From JALZCH01 sp036400075 (GTDB taxonomy: Bacteria; Acidobacteriota; Blastocatellia; Pyrinomonadales; Pyrinomonadaceae), in NCBI GenBank assembly GCA_036400075.1, contig DASWLV010000002.1, positions 127,910-191,909 of the forward strand: a stretch of 64,000 nt of DNA. Direction: 5' to 3'. The notes under the pieces are model-generated. The model ran no database searches and was not told the DNA's origin. It worked only from the letters and a program-made list of their open reading frames with translations. The translations under genes and the position numbers were made by a program. How positions within the stretch are numbered: the first letter of the stretch is position 1; every line of letters starts with the position of its first letter. This document shows positions 60,276 through 64,000 of the stretch, piece by piece.

Positions 60276-61728
60276 AATTTGCCACGATTTTTCCCGAACT
60301 CATTACGCCCGGCAAGCCCGCGCCGGGATGTGTTCCCGCCCCGACAAAATACAGATTTCCGATGTCTTCGGATTTGTTGTGTGGGCGAAAATATGCCGAT
60401 TGCATCAGCGTCGGCTCGACCGAAAACGCGCTGCCCAGATAGCTGTTCAAATCGCCTTGAAAATGCAGCGGGTCAATCCGATGTTCCGAAACGATATGTT
60501 TTGATAAATTGGGCATATAACGTTCTTCAAGATATTTGATTATCGAATCTCGATACGGTTTCGCCGCCGTTTCCCAATCAATTTTTCCGCCGAGATGCGG
60601 CACGGGCGACAACACATACCAGCAATCGCATCCTTTCGGCGCGAGACTCGGATCGGTCGCCGTCGGGCGATGTAAGTACAACGAAAAATCTTTCGACAAA
60701 GTTTTGTGCTTGAAAATCTCATCAAGCAACCCGCGATAACGCGATCCCATTATGATTTCGTGATGCGCCATATTTTCATATCGCCGGTCGGTGCCGAAAT
60801 AAATCACAAACAGCGACATCGAATAGCGCAAATTTTTCATTCGCCGGTCGGTGTTTTTGCGGCGATATTTCGGCTGAATCAAATTTAAATAAGTGAAAGC
60901 GACATCGGCATTTGAAACAACGGCGTCGGCGGGCAGAAAAACGCCGGATTTGAGATAAACGCCGGTCGCGCGGCGCGTCTTGTCGTCAACAAAAATCTGA
61001 TCAACTTCGGCTTCGAGATAAATTTCGCCGCCGATGTCCAAAAATAAATCGGTCAGCGCCCGGACTAACGCGCCGGTTCCGCCCATCGCAAACCAGACGC
61101 CGAATTCCTGTTCGAGCCGGTGAATCATCGCGTAAATCGAAGTAGATTCAAACGGGTTGCCGCCTATTAAAAGCGGATGAAAGCTAAAACATTGTCGCAA
61201 GCGCTCGTCTTCAAAATAGCGTTTGACAAAATTGTAAACCGAGCGGTCTGAGCGCAGCCGAACCATTTGCGGCACGACGCGCAGCATATCGCCCCAGGTC
61301 GAAAAAGGCTTGTCAATCAATTCAAAACCGACGCGGTAAATCTCCGCCAAATCGGCGGCAAAGCGTTTGTAGCCTTCGACATCAGCCGGATTAAATTTGC
61401 GAATTTGAGCGAGCAGGTTTTCCCGGTCGTCGTCATAATTAAAAACCGTCCCATCTTCAAAACGAATGTTGTAAAACGGATGAATTTTAACCAATTCCAG
61501 AAAATCTTCGCGTCGTCGTCCGGCGACTTCAAACATTTCGTCAATCAGCCAAGGCGCGGTAAGAATTGTCGGACCGCCGTCGAATTTAAAACCGTCCTGC
61601 TCGTAAACATAAGCCCGCCCGCCCGGTTTGTCGCGCTTTTCCAAAATCGTTACTTTGTGACCAGTCGCCTGCAATCGAATCGCAGCAGACAAGCCGCCAA
61701 AGCCGCTGCCGATAACAATAATTTTCAT
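60244..61728 (-). CDS. crtI: Phytoene-desaturase-family oxidoreductase (CrtI)
   Basis: A 494-residue flavoprotein. N-terminal FAD motif IIVIGSGFGGLSAAIRL, then EKRDKPGGRAYVYEQDGFKFDGGPTIL, PLLIGGNPFESTSIYAMIHRLEQEFGVWFAMGGTGALV, and the C-terminal LYFVGAGTHPGAGLPGVMSSGKI. Family members desaturate phytoene or related carotenoids in the membrane. No crtB or other crt gene lies in the window. The C-terminal LISQQLSVNS and its stop are encoded by the tandem-word repeat. Confidence 0.93.
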   Translation of the reverse strand: MKIIVIGSGFGGLSAAIRLQATGHKVTILEKRDKPGGRAYVYEQDGFKFDGGPTILTAPWLIDEMFEVAGRRREDFLELVKIHPFYNIRFEDGTVFNYDDDRENLLAQIRKFNPADVEGYKRFAADLAEIYRVGFELIDKPFSTWGDMLRVVPQMVRLRSDRSVYNFVKRYFEDERLRQCFSFHPLLIGGNPFESTSIYAMIHRLEQEFGVWFAMGGTGALVRALTDLFLDIGGEIYLEAEVDQIFVDDKTRRATGVYLKSGVFLPADAVVSNADVAFTYLNLIQPKYRRKNTDRRMKNLRYSMSLFVIYFGTDRRYENMAHHEIIMGSRYRGLLDEIFKHKTLSKDFSLYLHRPTATDPSLAPKGCDCWYVLSPVPHLGGKIDWETAAKPYRDSIIKYLEERYMPNLSKHIVSEHRIDPLHFQGDLNSYLGSAFSVEPTLMQSAYFRPHNKSEDIGNLYFVGAGTHPGAGLPGVMSSGKIVANLISQQLSVNS

Positions 61729-61862
61729 TCGTTGAATTAAACCCCTTGTTCTCAGGATTGAAACAATCCCAAATTTAAGAGTAGAAACTGAAAACGGAAA
61801 TTACAAGTTTGAGTCGAACGAGATGTTTATAGAAAATGCTGGAAATAGATTGGTTTTCAATT

Positions 61863-62618
61863 TTAAACCGGGCAAATCCGAACACCTTTTTCGTTTAGCT
61901 TTGCTCGAACGGCGGCGGCAAATTCCAGGGCGTTTGCGCCGTCGCCGTGAATGCAAACCGTATCGGCTTTAAGCCGAATTGTTTCGCCGTTCGTCGCCAT
62001 CACGGTTTGCGTTTGAATCACTTGCAAAACCTGCTCGACAGCCTTGTTTGTGTCGCAAATCAAAGCGTTAGGCTCAGAACGCGGCGTTAAACTTCCGTCT
62101 GCATTGTAAGTTCGGTCGGCGAAAACTTCGCTCGCCGTTTTCAAATTGATTTTCTCGCCTTCGGAAATCAAAAAACTACCCGAAAGCCCGTAAAATACCA
62201 AATTTTCGTCAATCGCTTTGATTGCGCGAGCGATTGCTTCTGCTAATTTGGGTTTTTTCGCGGCTTCGTTGTAAAGCGCTCCGTGAGGTTTGACGTGGTG
62301 CAGCTTGCCGCCGAGCGCGGCAGTCATCTGATAGACGGCGGCGACTTGATACAAAACCGTGTCGAAAACTTCTTGAGCCGAAAGCTGCATCGGGCGTCTG
62401 CCGAAACCCTGCAAATCGGGAAACGACGGGTGCGCGCCGATGGCGATTCGTTTTTCCAAAGCAATTTCAATCGTTTTCCGAATCACCGTCGCGTCTCCGG
62501 CGTGAAAACCGCAGGCGACGTTGATTGAAGTGCAATAATCCATCAGCGCCCGGTCGTTTCCAATCGTCCAAGCGCCGAAGCTCTCGCCCATATCGCAGTT
62601 TAAATCAACGGAAATCAT
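61863..62618 (-). CDS. pxpA: 5-oxoprolinase subunit PxpA (LamB/YcsF family)
   Basis: A 251-residue protein. SVDLNCDMGESFGAWTIGND at the N-terminus, CGFHAGDATVIRKTI, GAHPSFPDLQGFGRR, HHVKPHGALYNEA and CIHGDGANALEFA are LamB/YcsF hallmarks, with several conserved Asp and His residues. With PxpB and PxpC it hydrolyses 5-oxoproline to glutamate with ATP. Its start overlaps the pxpC stop by four bases. Confidence 0.95.
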   Translation of the reverse strand: MISVDLNCDMGESFGAWTIGNDRALMDYCTSINVACGFHAGDATVIRKTIEIALEKRIAIGAHPSFPDLQGFGRRPMQLSAQEVFDTVLYQVAAVYQMTAALGGKLHHVKPHGALYNEAAKKPKLAEAIARAIKAIDENLVFYGLSGSFLISEGEKINLKTASEVFADRTYNADGSLTPRSEPNALICDTNKAVEQVLQVIQTQTVMATNGETIRLKADTVCIHGDGANALEFAAAVRAKLNEKGVRICPV

Positions 62619-63538
62619 AAAAAACGAACCGCCGTCCGCAAATAATTTAACTCAATTTCCTGCTGAACGAGTAAATTTTCGGCTTCATTAATCGAGATCA
62701 AATAAAAATTTACAGTATCTCCCGGATTTAATTGCGCCAGAAGGGGCAAATCAATTGTAGCCACTGAGCCGACGCGCGGATAACCGCCGGTCGTTTGATG
62801 ATCCGCCATCAAAATTATCAATTGTCCGTCGGGAAGAAGCTGAATCGTACCGAAATTGACGGCGGAAGAAAGCAATTCGATTTTTTCCGTCAAATTTAAA
62901 TTTTCGCCTTCAAGACGAAAACCCATCCGGTCTGAATCGCGGCGAATCGAAAAAGCGTTTGACAAAAATGTCACACGACTTTCTTCCCTCAAATTTCCCC
63001 ACTCAGCGCCCGCTACAACACGAACGGTCGGAAAACGGCTGTAAAACGCAAGCACGCGCGTTGAAATCTTGTAATTGGTTCGTCGTTCGTCGCTCGTCGT
63101 TCGTTGTTTGAAAAACAGCCGGTCGTTTTTTTGAAAAGCCTGCCCATCAAAGCCTCCGATTTTCGCGGATAAATTGGTGCTTTGGCTGCCCAGCCAATCG
63201 GGAATTTGAAAACCGCCGCGCGCGCTCAAATAAATGCGCGCACCGAAATTTCTGTGGCGAAAATCTAAAACACCGCCTTTTTCAACTCGAACGGGACGCC
63301 AGTTTTCAATCGGGTTTTCGTTTAAATACGCCGCAAAATCAGCGCCGCCGAGCGCGATTGTCGCCGGTTCATCAAATTGCAAAACCGGAGCGGGAAAATG
63401 AATCTCCAAAACCGCTTCCGTTTCGTCGTTGCCGAGCAAAACATTGATTAAACGCGCCGCCGCTCGATCCATCGCGCCGCTCGGATTGATTCCAAAGCGA
63501 CCGAATCCGACGCGCCCCAAATCCTGCACGGTCGTCAA
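62615..63538 (-). CDS. pxpC: 5-oxoprolinase subunit PxpC (KipA/biotin-dependent carboxylase-like)
   Basis: A 307-residue protein. TTVQDLGRVGFGRFGINPSGAMDRAAARLINVLLGND, LEIHFPAPVLQF, IALGGADF, RIYLSARGGFQIPDWLGSQST and GTIQLLPDGQLIILMADHQTTGGYPRVGSV match the KipA/PxpC fold. Known relatives begin about 8-10 residues earlier with M-I-x-x...G-x-x-T-T-V. In-frame codons upstream read ISIFFRTAGILTTV, but the ATG is absent (ATA at 63568; ATT at 63562). TTG 63538 is the only standard start, so the N-terminus may be affected by the repeat. Confidence 0.9.
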   Translation of the reverse strand: MTTVQDLGRVGFGRFGINPSGAMDRAAARLINVLLGNDETEAVLEIHFPAPVLQFDEPATIALGGADFAAYLNENPIENWRPVRVEKGGVLDFRHRNFGARIYLSARGGFQIPDWLGSQSTNLSAKIGGFDGQAFQKNDRLFFKQRTTSDERRTNYKISTRVLAFYSRFPTVRVVAGAEWGNLREESRVTFLSNAFSIRRDSDRMGFRLEGENLNLTEKIELLSSAVNFGTIQLLPDGQLIILMADHQTTGGYPRVGSVATIDLPLLAQLNPGDTVNFYLISINEAENLLVQQEIELNYLRTAVRFL

Positions 63539-63582
63539 AATTCCGGCTGTTCTAAAAAAAATGCTTATAAATTTATAATTTC

Positions 63583-63647
63583 AACGCAGAGGCACGGAGA
63601 GTTAAACAAAATTAAAAACTCTGTGTCTCCGCGTCTCTGCGTTGAAA
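63583..63647. repeat. Dispersed inverted repeat inside the pxpB-pxpC junction
   Basis: AACGCAGAGGCACGGAGAG and CTCTGTGTCTCCGCGTCTCTGCGTT pair around an AT-rich loop. The second arm lies within the end of the pxpB reading frame, giving its terminal QRRDAETQSF. The same words occur at 2254-2303. Confidence 0.75.
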
Positions 63648-64000
63648 ATCCGTTTTGCCGATACGGTAAAAACGCACTCGGTCGCCCGGCTGCAAACGAG
63701 TCGGCGGCTGGTTGTCGGGATTGAACATTTCGAGCGGCGTCCGCCCGATGATTTGCCAGCCGCCGGGCGATGCGAGCGAATAAATTCCGGTTTGACGCCC
63801 GGCAATCCCGACGCTGCCCGCCGGAACCTGCAAGCGCGGAGACTGTTTTCGCGGCACGGCGATTTTTTCGGCGACTTCGCCCAAATAAGCAAAACCCGGT
63901 AAAAAACCGAGCATAAAAACGCGATAAGTCGCGGCGAGAAAAATCTCGATTATTTCTTCGGATGAAAGATTCTTTTCCGCCGCGATAAAATCCAAATCCG
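63612..64000 (-). CDS. pxpB: 5-oxoprolinase subunit PxpB (KipI), N-terminus beyond the window
   Basis: About 129 residues of the C-terminal part. The first in-frame codons read PDLDFIAAEKNLSSEEIIE, followed by YRVFMLGFLPGFAYLGEV, RLQVPAGSVGIAGRQTGIYSLASPGGWQIIGRTP and the end FRPGDRVRFYRI-like VRFYRIG, all typical of KipI/PxpB. The complete protein usually has 220-240 residues. The last ~10 residues DFQRRDAETQSF come from the dispersed repeat. Upstream gene of the pxpB-pxpC-pxpA operon. Confidence 0.9.
   Translation of the reverse strand, partial: DLDFIAAEKNLSSEEIIEIFLAATYRVFMLGFLPGFAYLGEVAEKIAVPRKQSPRLQVPAGSVGIAGRQTGIYSLASPGGWQIIGRTPLEMFNPDNQPPTRLQPGDRVRFYRIGKTDFQRRDAETQSF

Overview
The window is most likely a chromosomal segment of an acidobacterium, probably of the Blastocatellia type. 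This is an inference from gene content: very large secreted M36 metalloproteases, a TonB receptor with a carboxypeptidase-like N-terminal domain, a CrtI desaturase, tandem-word intergenic repeats and a REP-associated transposase. No rRNA or marker gene fixes the taxonomy. Base composition looks mid-range and genes are tightly packed on both strands. I found no rRNA, tRNA or CRISPR array.

Layout. 1-6.5 kb: tail of a class III nucleotide cyclase, an SLC13-type permease, a BlaI/BlaR1 pair in which the BlaR1-like protein carries a degenerate polysaccharide-deacetylase domain, a BON lipoprotein, a HIT protein and an HU/IHF protein. 6.4-9 kb: ribosomal protein S1 with long low-complexity tails, upstream of the HU/IHF gene (the rpsA-ihfB arrangement known elsewhere). 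9.3-13.3 kb: PhzF, YpdA, YeiH, a low-molecular-weight phosphatase and a YkgJ cysteine-cluster protein.

13.2-19.7 kb is accessory DNA. Unrelated minus-strand genes (serine hydrolase, nitrilase, PhyH dioxygenase, small membrane protein, stand-alone Clp N-domain, deoxyribosyltransferase-like protein) are interspersed with related ~100-130 bp imperfect inverted repeats that look like integron attC sites. No integrase is visible, so it looks like a CALIN-type cassette cluster. A 48-bp 3' fragment of the ykgJ gene is duplicated across the first cassette, and three 25-bp palindromes with exact 40-bp spacing lie upstream of the last one.

19.7-33 kb: TonB receptor plus PepSY-TM protein, a 1849-residue M36 protease with both dockerin-like and cohesin-like regions, QueD, a REP-flanked Y1 transposase, a DinG-type helicase. 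33-41 kb: three tandem secreted paralogues, the third fused to Cys/Asp-rich and EF-hand-like regions, then a second giant M36 protease. 41-48 kb: a DnaC-like loader, a cyclic-phosphate-processing receiver domain, a LytS/LytR two-component pair and a divergent phosphotransferase/acyl-CoA dehydrogenase pair resembling ACAD10/11 or LvaA/LvaC.

48.4-59.3 kb: a complete type IV pilus alignment/secretin cluster (pilMNOPQ) followed by four minor-pilin genes (GspH/FimU-, PilV-, PilW- and PilX-like). 59.3-64 kb (minus): MtgA, CrtI and the 5-oxoprolinase genes pxpA, pxpC, pxpB (partial). Many intergenic gaps, even inside operons, hold inverted repeats built from short tandem words (often heptamers), and some of these encode the last residues of the neighbouring gene.
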